Shown here piece by piece: positions 1 to 5,189 of a stretch of 5,189 bases of DNA. A program made the translations under genes and the position numbers. Source of the stretch: Syntrophomonadaceae bacterium (lineage in GTDB: Bacteria; Bacillota; Dethiobacteria; DTU022). Under the pieces are notes generated by a model. That model did not search any database, was not told the DNA's origin, and was given only the letters and a program-made list of their open reading frames with translations. The DNA lies in contig SKWE01000063.1 of assembly GCA_007129055.1 (NCBI GenBank), forward strand, positions 1 to 5,189, given 5' to 3'. Position 1 is the stretch's first letter; every line of letters starts with the position of its first letter.

Positions 1-552
1 AAGGTTTAGTTCACGGCAAAATCCTTCAATTTCAGTTCTCCTGAAACAAAGCAGCGGGCGGATCAACTTATAATTGCCTCTTGTGGACAGGGGTAATATG
101 CCAGCTAATCCATCGGGACCTGTACCGCGAATTATATTAAAAAGTACAGTTTCTGCCTGGTCATCAAGGTGATGGCCAAGGGCAATTTTAGAGACATTGT
201 ATTCCCTGGCAACATCAAAAAGCAGGCTATAGCGGGCCAGCCTGCCAGCCTCCTCTTCAGAAATACCTTTTTCCTTTTTTAACTTTTTGATATCAACTGT
301 TTTGGTAACAAACGGTAAAGACAACTTTTCTGCTAATGCTTTAACACCCAGAGCTTCTTTTTCAGCTTCCGGACGAAGACAGTGATTTAAATGGGCAACA
401 ATCAATATTAAATTGAGCTGTTTTGACAACCTGCACATTAAATGAAGAAGGCATAGGGAGTCCGGCCCGCCTGATACAGCAATAACTACTCCATCCCCGG
501 CAGTTAGTAATTTTTTTTCATGAACATAGTCAAAAAATTTTTGATACATCAT
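1..552 (-). CDS. tilS: tRNA(Ile)-lysidine synthetase TilS, N-terminal part (3' end outside window)
   Basis: TilS uses ATP and lysine to convert C34 of the CAU-anticodon tRNA-Ile to lysidine, so that the tRNA reads AUA as isoleucine; it is cytoplasmic and normally essential. Translation from 552 stays open for 184 codons to the window edge. The N-terminal PP-loop ATPase domain is clear: SGGPDS at residues 27-32 is the ATP-pyrophosphatase P-loop, AHLNHCLR at 53-60 is the usual second motif, and LGHHLDDQAET at 125-135 followed by RGTGPDGL at 142-149 is a TilS hallmark. The tRNA-recognition C-terminal half lies off the left edge. Two ATG codons are adjacent (552 and 549), with an in-frame TAG three codons upstream. 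The AGCAGG ribosome-binding-like sequence is only 2 nt from the first ATG and 5 nt from the second, so 549 may be the true start. The gene follows the S1-domain gene across an intrinsic terminator. spoIIE, which sits between these two genes in many relatives, is absent. The family assignment is secure. Confidence 0.96.
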   Translation of the reverse strand, partial: MMYQKFFDYVHEKKLLTAGDGVVIAVSGGPDSLCLLHLMCRLSKQLNLILIVAHLNHCLRPEAEKEALGVKALAEKLSLPFVTKTVDIKKLKKEKGISEEEAGRLARYSLLFDVAREYNVSKIALGHHLDDQAETVLFNIIRGTGPDGLAGILPLSTRGNYKLIRPLLCFRRTEIEGFCRELNL

Positions 553-585
553 AACCTGCTATCACTACCATTAGGAAATAAAGAT

Positions 586-614
586 AAAAAAACACCCTTT
601 ACCAGAGTGCTTTT
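586..614 (-). terminator. Intrinsic terminator after the S1-domain gene
   Basis: On the minus strand AAAGCACTCT (613-604) pairs with AGGGTGTTTT (598-589), including two G-U pairs, around a 5-nt loop. The 3' arm runs into seven consecutive T residues (592-586). It lies 28 bp after the S1-gene stop and about 34 bp before the tilS start, so it should end or attenuate readthrough into tilS. The stem is fairly weak in G+C, so termination may be partial. Confidence 0.75.
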
Positions 615-641
615 CAATCTACGAATATCATACCCTACTAT

Positions 642-1058
642 TTAAAAAGCTTCCCGAAAAGAACCGCGGCCGCCGCCTCTTTTTGATTCCGTATTCCGTT
701 TTAAATCGAGCAAACGCTCGTCACTCTCTTTAAGGTAGCGATTCATTTTATCTTCAAATGAAGCCTTATTCACCGCAGCAGGTTTGCTCCTTGGACTACG
801 CTTCTGCGATGAAGCGCCTTCTACAGCCTGCCTGATGGAAAGCCCTATTTTACCGTTACCTTCAACCGACAATACCTTAACCTTAACTTTATCTGCTTTC
901 TTAAAAAAATCATTAATGTCTTTGACGTATTCATCGGCGATCTCTGATATGTGTACCAGTCCTGTGGTTCCTCCAGGAAGTTCGACAAATGCCCCAAACT
1001 TTGTTATACCGGTAATCACCCCTTCCACTATGCTGCCAACAACGACTTCTTTCTTGAT
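642..1058 (-). CDS. yabR: S1-domain RNA-binding protein, YabR-like (unusual start)
   Basis: This is a small cytoplasmic protein with one S1 (OB-fold) RNA-binding domain, similar to B. subtilis YabR and to the polynucleotide phosphorylase S1 domain; its exact function is not established. Read from an ATC codon at 1058 it has 138 residues. The S1 domain spans about residues 6-77: VGSIVEGVITGI forms strand 1, then FGAFVELPGG, GLVHISEIA and the closing GKIGLSIR. The basic, Ser/Pro-rich linker and tail (about 80-138, with FEDKMNRYLKES and RGGGRG) are typical of YabR-type proteins. The first conventional start codon in frame is GTG at 1028, but starting there removes half of strand 1 and leaves no ribosome binding site. 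AAGGAGGAG at 1073-1065 is ideally spaced for the ATC at 1058, and the frame is closed upstream by TAA at 1079. I therefore extend the gene to 1058; the GTG form would have 128 residues. A consensus promoter lies just upstream and a terminator just downstream, so it is probably a single-gene transcript. Confidence is high for the family and moderate for the start. Confidence 0.9.
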   Translation of the reverse strand: MKKEVVVGSIVEGVITGITKFGAFVELPGGTTGLVHISEIADEYVKDINDFFKKADKVKVKVLSVEGNGKIGLSIRQAVEGASSQKRSPRSKPAAVNKASFEDKMNRYLKESDERLLDLKRNTESKRGGGRGSFREAF

Positions 1059-1073
1059 AAAAAACTCCTCCTT
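1059..1073 (-). promoter_or_regulatory. Strong ribosome binding site that decides the S1-gene start
   Basis: AAGGAGGAG followed by six T residues ends directly before an ATC codon. The AGGAGG core is 8 nt from that codon, which is optimal. No ATG, GTG or TTG occurs in frame within the next 27 nt; the first is GTG at 1028, about 38 nt from the core and too far to be served by it. Confidence 0.75.
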
Positions 1074-1099
1074 ATTTTAATTTCAAAAAGGCTATAGTT

Positions 1100-1127
1100 A
1101 TTATACCTATTTATCTAATATTGTCAA
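1100..1127 (-). promoter_or_regulatory. Consensus sigma-A promoter for the S1-domain gene
   Basis: On the minus strand TTGACA (1127-1122) is separated by 16 bp from TATAAT (1105-1100). Both hexamers match the vegetative consensus exactly; the spacer is 1 bp shorter than the 17-bp optimum. Transcription should begin near 1093, giving a leader of about 35 nt that contains the AAGGAGGAG site. The TGA stop of divIC (1126-1124) lies inside the -35 box, so the promoter begins within the end of the upstream gene. Confidence 0.85.
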
Positions 1128-1468
1128 TCCTCAAGCTGGAATATGAGCTCTCCGGGCTTAACCAGCCCCAACCTTTCACGGGCCTGGGACTCAATATATC
1201 CCAGCTCCTGGAGACGCTCAATCTCAATTTCCAGGGACTCATGCTTTTCTTTACTCATTTCAATCCTGGCTTCAAGCTCAGCCAACTCCTGCCTTACCCT
1301 TAACTGCTGCACATACTGACTCGCAATAACTATTAAAAGACATACAATAAACAAAAACCCCACAACAGAAATCAGCCGGTATATACTGTAACTGTTTTTT
1401 TTGTAACGGCCGGGGATTGCTGATACTGTATCTTTAGATTTTATAGCCTTTTTTCTCATATTTTTCAC
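1124..1468 (-). CDS. divIC: Septum formation initiator DivIC/FtsB family protein
   Basis: This is a bitopic membrane component of the divisome that forms a complex with DivIB/FtsQ and FtsL and helps activate septal peptidoglycan synthesis. The 114-residue product has a basic cytoplasmic N-terminus (1-31), one transmembrane helix (about 32-51, LISVVGFLFIVCLLIVIAS), an extracytoplasmic coiled coil rich in Glu/Leu (about 54-88), and the conserved DivIC/FtsB end motif YIESQARERLGLVKPGEL (91-108). Length and architecture are normal for the family. The start chosen is GTG at 1468; an in-frame TGA lies three codons upstream. Neither it nor the in-frame ATG at 1459 has a good ribosome binding site, so the exact start is uncertain by three residues. 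It stands alone between the HU terminator and the promoter of the S1 gene. In B. subtilis divIC follows yabP-yabQ and precedes yabR. Here yabP and yabQ are missing but the yabR-like neighbour is kept. Confidence 0.92.
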   Translation of the reverse strand: MKNMRKKAIKSKDTVSAIPGRYKKNSYSIYRLISVVGFLFIVCLLIVIASQYVQQLRVRQELAELEARIEMSKEKHESLEIEIERLQELGYIESQARERLGLVKPGELIFQLED

Positions 1469-1494
1469 ATTAGATCACAGCTTATTACCATATT

Positions 1495-1512
1495 TTTATA
1501 ATTCCTTCGACA
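1495..1512 (-). promoter_or_regulatory. Possible divIC promoter region with a Spo0A-box-like heptamer
   Basis: TGTCGAA (1512-1506, minus strand) matches the core of the Spo0A-binding 0A box. It lies 5 nt upstream of a -10-like TATAAA (1500-1495), in the only gap from which divIC could be independently transcribed after the HU terminator. No convincing -35 box is at the right distance. A second copy of the heptamer lies inside the S1 coding region, so a chance match is quite possible. Confidence 0.25.
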
Positions 1513-1532
1513 CCAGGGGCTTTTTTCCTGCA

Positions 1533-1569
1533 ACAACAAGAAAATTCCCCCTGCGCCGGGCAGGAGGAA
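1533..1569 (-). terminator. Strong intrinsic terminator after hup
   Basis: On the minus strand TTCCTCCTGC (1569-1560) pairs with GCAGGGGGAA (1554-1545) over 10 bp with a single T-G wobble and a 5-nt CCGGC loop. It is followed by TTTTCTTGTTGTT (1544-1532). It lies about 40 bp after the HU stop codon and should end the spoVB-mazG-hup transcript, separating it from divIC. Confidence 0.85.
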
Positions 1570-1608
1570 CTCTCAGTATTTATAACGTCAATTACCTATT
1601 AACTATAA

Positions 1609-1881
1609 TTATTTAACCTTCTCTTTTAAGGCTTTGCCCGGCTTGAACGCTGGTACTTTCAAAGCTTTAATTTTAATTTTTTCCCCTGTGGCAGGATTGC
1701 GTCCTTCACGCTCTTTACGGCTTCTTACTTCAAATGTACCGAAGCCAACCAGCTGTACCTTATCACCGCGGGTTAGACCTTCTGTAATGCTGTCCAGAAC
1801 TGCCTTAACCGCTTTTTCACTATCCTTCTTTGACATTTCCGTTTTTTCTGCAACAAGATCTACCAGTTCAGACTTATTCAC
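1609..1881 (-). CDS. hup: DNA-binding protein HU
   Basis: HU is a small homodimeric nucleoid-associated protein that binds DNA non-specifically through the minor groove, bends it, and supports compaction, replication and repair. The 90-residue product is full length. It has the helical dimerisation half (residues 1-40, MNKSELVDLVAEKTEMSKKD onward), the turn and strand GFGTFEVRSRKEREGRNP at 46-63, in which the DNA-inserting proline is P63 at the tip of the arm, and the basic second half of the arm with a Lys-rich C-terminus (64-90). It starts with GTG at 1881; AGGAGG (1896-1891) lies 9 nt upstream and supports this choice. The gene lies 76 bp after mazG with no terminator between, and I find no clear promoter in the gap, so it may be cotranscribed with mazG. 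It ends at a strong terminator. A hup gene just after mazG is a common arrangement in Clostridia, where it is usually followed by the S4-domain rqcP gene; that gene is not present here. Confidence 0.97.
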   Translation of the reverse strand: MNKSELVDLVAEKTEMSKKDSEKAVKAVLDSITEGLTRGDKVQLVGFGTFEVRSRKEREGRNPATGEKIKIKALKVPAFKPGKALKEKVK

Positions 1882-1957
1882 TTATAAAGCCCTCCTCATA
1901 CAAAATAAAATTTCCTAATAACTATGCTTATTCGCTCTTGCCTCCAAGATTCCTTCT

Positions 1958-3412
1958 TTATTTACGTATTTTCCTTATTTTTTTAGCATCTTCCCACCAT
2001 TTGTCCAACTCTTCCAGTGAAAACTCTGATATTTGTTTTCCAGATTCATCCACCTTTTCCAAAACATAACTGAACCTTTCATGAAACTTTGCTATGGTTT
2101 TGCCCAGGGCAAGTTCCGGGTTTACTTTTAAAAACCGGGCCAGGTTAACAACGGTAAAAAGAAAATCTCCCAACTCTTCTTCAACAGCAGAATATATCCC
2201 ACTTCTGCAGGCTTCCTCCAATTCAGCAAGTTCTTCCCTGGCCTTGTCCAGGGGTCCAATTACCGTAGGCCAGTCAAAACCCATTTCTGCAGCCTTTTTC
2301 TGGATTTTATATGCTTTAAGCAGGGCGGGAAGCCCCTGATCAACTTCAATCCTCTTAGACGGTTTTACACTACCCCGTTCATTAACTTTAATCTGTTCCC
2401 AGAGAATCTTTACCTGGGCCGGGTTTTCAGCAAAACCTTCACCAAAGACGTGGGGATGACGGCGGATCAGCTTTGCAACGATAGAATTAACCACCCCGTA
2501 ATAATCAAAGCGGTTTTCTTCTTTTGCAATCTGGCTGTGAAATATAACCTGCAGCAGAACATCACCCAGTTCTTCCATCAATTCACCATCGCTGCCGCTG
2601 TCTATGGCAGCCACAACCTCGTAAGCCTCTTCAACCAGGTACTGCCTGAGGCTTTGATGGTCCTGCTTTTTATCCCAGGGACAGCCATCCTCCGAACGCA
2701 GACGGGACATAACCTCTATCAGGTCTCCTGTGATCCTGCCTGTATATGGCGGAAGGTAGACTGTAGTAAGGTGGTTAAAGTCCCCGGTTCTGTCTAAAGA
2801 GCAAAGTGTTGTGTTTACGACCTGCTGTCCCGGCATTCCGGCCGCCCATACTATTTTAACCGGGTAATCCGCAGGGTAAAGCTCCAGTAAAGACAGCTTA
2901 ACCCGTGAAGCAAGCCTGCGGTTATAAACCTGGGCAAGAATTAAATGATTCTTGACCGGTTCCTTTAAACTATCCAGGGCCAGGGCATCAAGGATGGTTG
3001 CCCCATCAAGCAAATCAATCCCGAGACAGGTAAAAATTGGCTCAAGAAAGCTAAGCCCTTCTACTATTTTTACCTTCACCCCCCTGCGGGGAGCTTCAAG
3101 CCTTAACTTTTCAACTGTCGCCTCCCCAACCAGGGGGTGGCCGGGAACTGCATAACAAATAGTCCCCCTCTGTTTTGCAGCCTTGATCAAGCTGCCGGTT
3201 ATCAATCGATATACGGAATTAAAGCTTTCACTTTTTTCATAGAGGTGATCAAAACTCCTGTATTTCAAGGTTTTTCCCGCCAAATAGCGGGCAGAAGGGT
3301 GCCGCATGGTGCGGAAATATACAGGGCAACCGGATGTCAGGTGGCCCAGGGCTTCCCTGGTCAGGCTGCCCGGATTTCCGGGGCCAAGGCCGATTACAAT
3401 AATTTTACCCAT
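1958..3412 (-). CDS. mazG: YabN-type fusion: tetrapyrrole methylase-like domain plus MazG nucleotide pyrophosphohydrolase
   Basis: The MazG part hydrolyses nucleoside triphosphates to monophosphates and pyrophosphate, and is thought to remove aberrant nucleotides and limit (p)ppGpp-type stress signals. The substrate of the N-terminal methylase-like part is unknown. Numbering from ATG at 3412 (484 residues): the SAM-binding-type methylase fold covers about 1-220, with VIGLGPGNPGSLT at 6-18 and VPGHPLVGEA near 89-98. Two MazG repeats follow. The first contains EDGCPWDKKQDH and the metal motif E261-E262-x-x-E265 with E281-x-x-D284. The second contains E393-E394-x-x-E397 with E413-x-x-D416. Both acidic sets look intact. 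An in-frame TTG at 3418 would add two residues, but the GGAG site (about 3430-3427) is only 4 nt from it and 10 nt from the ATG; family N-termini favour the ATG. The gene starts 15 bp after the flippase stop, and its ribosome binding site abuts that stop, suggesting coupled translation in one operon with spoVB. Confidence 0.96.
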   Translation of the reverse strand: MGKIIVIGLGPGNPGSLTREALGHLTSGCPVYFRTMRHPSARYLAGKTLKYRSFDHLYEKSESFNSVYRLITGSLIKAAKQRGTICYAVPGHPLVGEATVEKLRLEAPRRGVKVKIVEGLSFLEPIFTCLGIDLLDGATILDALALDSLKEPVKNHLILAQVYNRRLASRVKLSLLELYPADYPVKIVWAAGMPGQQVVNTTLCSLDRTGDFNHLTTVYLPPYTGRITGDLIEVMSRLRSEDGCPWDKKQDHQSLRQYLVEEAYEVVAAIDSGSDGELMEELGDVLLQVIFHSQIAKEENRFDYYGVVNSIVAKLIRRHPHVFGEGFAENPAQVKILWEQIKVNERGSVKPSKRIEVDQGLPALLKAYKIQKKAAEMGFDWPTVIGPLDKAREELAELEEACRSGIYSAVEEELGDFLFTVVNLARFLKVNPELALGKTIAKFHERFSYVLEKVDESGKQISEFSLEELDKWWEDAKKIRKIRK

Positions 3413-3427
3413 AAACAATCAACTCCA

Positions 3428-5059
3428 TCAGGTATTTTTTAATAGACCTAACCTTTCGAAAAATTTTGCTAACCGGGCTCCCAGAAATGGAAGCTGCTGC
3501 AGTTCTTCTCTTCTTATTGACCCAAGTAGTAATAAAGCCAGGCTGTACAGGGCAATACCGCTGGCAATAGCAGTTAATACTGCTAATCCGTTTAACAAGC
3601 CCCCTGAAAAGTGGGATTCCCCAAAAAATATTATCGCACGGTATGAGATTAAGACAAACAGCCCCATTATTGCAGTAGCAATAAGGGGAAGAGCTATAAG
3701 TTCTTTAGGGCGACCGCGCCAACCGGTAAACCGGGCAACATAATTAAGATTTAAGGCGGCAGCAACTCCAATACCGATTAATGATGCCAATGCTGCACCG
3801 CCCACATTAAGTGCAGGTATAGCGGTTAAGTACCAGGCAAGAACTATTTTTACCAGGCCGCCAATAAACATGTTCAGGGCAGGAATAATCGGCTTCCCAA
3901 GCCCTTGAATCAGGCCGGTTGTTGCTACATAAAGGCATAAAGGTATAACTGTCCACGACATGTATGCCAAAGAATAACCGGCCGCTGCATTATTATAGAG
4001 CAAAACAGAGATCGGTTCGGCCATTAAGTAGAGGCCGAGTGCAGAAGGGAGTGAAAAAAGGACTGTCAGCTTGACGGCAATAGAAGTGCGACTCTGTATT
4101 AAGCGCATGTCTTTCAAGGCAAATGCCTCTGAAATAGCAGGAACAAGGCTGATGCTTATTGCCAGGGCGATAACATTGGGAAAATAAACAATCGGCCCGG
4201 CCATACCGGTTAACTGACCGTAAAGTGCCCTTGCAGTTTCTAAATCATACCCGGCGGCCTGCAGCTGTCGCGGCACTACTGCAAGATCTATTAAAGAAAT
4301 AAGCGGCACTACCAATCCCCCGATTGTTACCGGGATTGCCAGGCTGAAGATCCTTGAGACAATTTTACCAGCCGGATCGAAACTCTGCCCGGGCTCCAAG
4401 TGCAGGTGATCTGAAATTTGTTTCTTTCTACGCCAATAGTAAATAGTAAGGTATATCAGACCGGCTAATCCACCGGCAGCAGCGCCTGAAGTCGCCCCTG
4501 CAGCAGCAAATTCAAGGCCAATCGGCAGCAGCAGCACTACCAGGAATATAGAAAAACCAACCCTGACCAGCTGTTCCAGGAGCTGTGAAACTGCCGTGGG
4601 GAGCATATTTTGCTGACCCTGAAAAAAGCCCCGCATGGCGGCCATGATTGTTACAAAGAATATAGCAGGCGATATAGCTATCAGGGGCCACACTGCTTTC
4701 ATATCTTTCACAATTACGGCAGCAAAAAAATTGGCTCCCAAAATTAAGACAAGGGTAATTAAAAGCCCTGTCAGGGTTAATATGAAAAATGCTATTCTGA
4801 AGATTCTTAAGGCTGAGGGGTAATCGTTTAAGGCTATTTTTTCAGCCATCAGTTTCGAGAGCGCTACCGGTATACCCGCTGTAGATACCACCAGCAAGGT
4901 GGAATAGATAGGGTAGGCATACATGTAAAGGCCTATACCCTCATCCCCCAGGATTGCGGCCAGGACAATCCTGAATACTGCCCCTATAACACGGGCAGCT
5001 ATACCTGTTGCCGCTAAAATTGTAGCTCCCCTGATAAATGCTGCATTGCTGTTAGACAA
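3428..5059 (-). CDS. spoVB: SpoVB/MurJ-family polysaccharide or lipid-precursor flippase
   Basis: This is an integral membrane protein of the MOP/MATE-like superfamily. Relatives move lipid-linked cell-wall or polysaccharide precursors across the membrane; B. subtilis SpoVB (YabM) is needed for spore cortex formation. The 543-residue product is slightly longer than B. subtilis SpoVB (about 518). By eye it has around 14 hydrophobic segments. Family landmarks are FIRGATILAATGIAARVIG at 8-26, YPIYSTLLVVSTAGIPVALSKL at 49-70, MRGFFQGQQNMLPTAVSQLLEQ at 142-163, QGLGKPIIPALNMFIGGLVK at 385-404, and a cytoplasmic tail ERLGLL near 535-540. The start is TTG at 5059: an in-frame TAG lies three codons upstream, and AAGG sits 9 nt away. 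It is the first gene of a probable spoVB-mazG-hup operon and has its own promoter at about 5108-5116. Its place next to mazG makes spoVB the best name, but a vegetative role as a MurJ- or teichoic/exopolysaccharide-type exporter cannot be excluded. Confidence 0.93.
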   Translation of the reverse strand: MSNSNAAFIRGATILAATGIAARVIGAVFRIVLAAILGDEGIGLYMYAYPIYSTLLVVSTAGIPVALSKLMAEKIALNDYPSALRIFRIAFFILTLTGLLITLVLILGANFFAAVIVKDMKAVWPLIAISPAIFFVTIMAAMRGFFQGQQNMLPTAVSQLLEQLVRVGFSIFLVVLLLPIGLEFAAAGATSGAAAGGLAGLIYLTIYYWRRKKQISDHLHLEPGQSFDPAGKIVSRIFSLAIPVTIGGLVVPLISLIDLAVVPRQLQAAGYDLETARALYGQLTGMAGPIVYFPNVIALAISISLVPAISEAFALKDMRLIQSRTSIAVKLTVLFSLPSALGLYLMAEPISVLLYNNAAAGYSLAYMSWTVIPLCLYVATTGLIQGLGKPIIPALNMFIGGLVKIVLAWYLTAIPALNVGGAALASLIGIGVAAALNLNYVARFTGWRGRPKELIALPLIATAIMGLFVLISYRAIIFFGESHFSGGLLNGLAVLTAIASGIALYSLALLLLGSIRREELQQLPFLGARLAKFFERLGLLKNT

Positions 5060-5107
5060 TTCTTTCTACCTTCTTCTCTACCGCTTACAGGTTAGTAAGG
5101 ATATTCC

Positions 5108-5116
5108 ATTATAACA
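5108..5116 (-). promoter_or_regulatory. Extended -10 promoter upstream of spoVB
   Basis: TGTTATAAT (5116-5108, minus strand) fits the TGn extended -10 element followed by a perfect TATAAT. Transcription would start near 5101, about 40 nt before the TTG start of spoVB. The hexamer 17 bp upstream (TAGCTG) is a poor -35 box, which extended -10 promoters tolerate. The pattern points to vegetative sigma-A rather than the sporulation factor sigma-E. Confidence 0.6.
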
Positions 5117-5124
5117 AGTATACC

Positions 5125-5139
5125 CGGTAACAGCTACCG
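5125..5139. promoter_or_regulatory. Dyad at the -35 position of the spoVB promoter
   Basis: CGGTA and TACCG form a perfect 5-bp inverted repeat around a 5-nt centre. It overlaps the place where a -35 box would sit for the TATAAT at 5113-5108. It could be a short operator or a weak hairpin at the end of the upstream transcript. No T-run follows on the minus strand, so it is not a normal intrinsic terminator. Half-sites this short can arise by chance. Confidence 0.3.
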
Positions 5140-5147
5140 TCAGAAAG

Positions 5148-5189
5148 CTATAAGCTTCCGGCCTCAACATTAGCCTCTTCTTCAAAGGG
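5148..5189 (-). CDS. 3' end of an upstream gene (13 codons), possibly spoVT
   Basis: One minus-strand frame runs from the right edge through 13 codons, PFEEEANVEAGSL, to a TAG at 5150-5148. It lies 88 bp before the spoVB start and just upstream of the spoVB promoter, which is a plausible place for a gene end. In many Firmicutes the gene preceding spoVB is spoVT, a sporulation regulator, but this acidic tail is too short to recognise, and a second frame is also open here. The assignment is by position only. Confidence 0.35.
   Translation of the reverse strand, partial: PFEEEANVEAGSL

Noticed and set aside
553..641. Possible tRNA genes between the S1 gene and tilS, as B. subtilis has near this locus
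   Set aside because: The gap is 89 bp, is occupied largely by a terminator, and shows no cloverleaf arms or T-loop sequence.
981..987. TTCGACA heptamer resembling an 0A box
   Set aside because: It is inside the S1 coding sequence, encoding part of the conserved FVELPG stretch, so it is best explained as coding sequence.
784..1080. Plus-strand open frame of 98 codons opposite the S1-domain gene
   Set aside because: It mirrors a conserved S1 domain on the other strand and contains no recognisable motif of its own.
1936..1949. TCTTG-CCTC-CAAGA hairpin between mazG and hup
   Set aside because: The stem is only 5 bp with no T-run, so it is too weak for a terminator, and no other function is suggested.
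1882..1957. Possible separate hup promoter (TTGGAG, 17 bp, TAGTTA)
   Set aside because: Both hexamers are poor matches, so I did not list it as a feature; cotranscription with mazG is equally likely.
2450..2797. Plus-strand open frame of 115 codons inside mazG
   Set aside because: It lies opposite the first MazG repeat, whose metal-binding residues are intact, so the minus strand is the coding one.
3306..3743. Plus-strand open frame of 145 codons across the spoVB-mazG junction
   Set aside because: It is fully opposite two clearly recognisable genes, shows no family motif, and its composition is that of an antisense shadow.

Overview
The window is a stretch of chromosome from a spore-former-type Firmicute. 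The base composition is moderate (roughly mid-40s % G+C by eye), which fits Clostridia of the Peptococcaceae/Syntrophomonadaceae/Dethiobacter kind better than Bacillus. The assignment rests on gene order and on protein signatures read by eye, not on a database search. Every supported gene lies on the minus strand, so transcription runs from right to left.

Layout in transcription order: (1) 5189-5148, the last 13 codons of an unidentified upstream gene. (2) 5126-5060, a leader with an extended -10 promoter and a small dyad. (3) 5059-3428, a SpoVB/MurJ-type membrane flippase. (4) 3412-1958, a YabN-type fusion of a tetrapyrrole-methylase-like domain and MazG, only 15 bp after the flippase gene. 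(5) 1881-1609, the nucleoid protein HU, followed by a strong intrinsic terminator at 1569-1533. (6) 1468-1124, the divisome protein DivIC/FtsB. (7) A consensus sigma-A promoter whose -35 box contains the divIC stop codon, driving (8) 1058-642, a YabR-like S1-domain RNA-binding protein. This gene has no ATG, GTG or TTG codon at the place its ribosome binding site points to. (9) An intrinsic terminator at 614-586. (10) 552 to the left edge, the N-terminal 184 codons of tilS, the tRNA-Ile lysidine synthetase.

This is the conserved spoVT-spoVB-mazG-hup-rqcP-yabP-yabQ-divIC-yabR-spoIIE-tilS neighbourhood of Firmicutes, but in contracted form. No S4-domain rqcP/yabO gene, yabP or yabQ lies between hup and divIC, and no spoIIE lies between the S1 gene and tilS. 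The genes present serve housekeeping roles: lipid-linked precursor or polysaccharide export, nucleotide clean-up, DNA architecture, septum formation, RNA binding and tRNA decoding. The sporulation-specific members of the cluster are missing here.

I see no mobile element, CRISPR array, RNA gene, phage gene or unknown multi-gene system. The points worth a second look are the missing start codon of the S1 gene, the consensus promoter overlapping the divIC stop, the loss of the sporulation genes from the locus, and the terminator placed just before tilS. No gene-free stretch is longer than about 140 bp.
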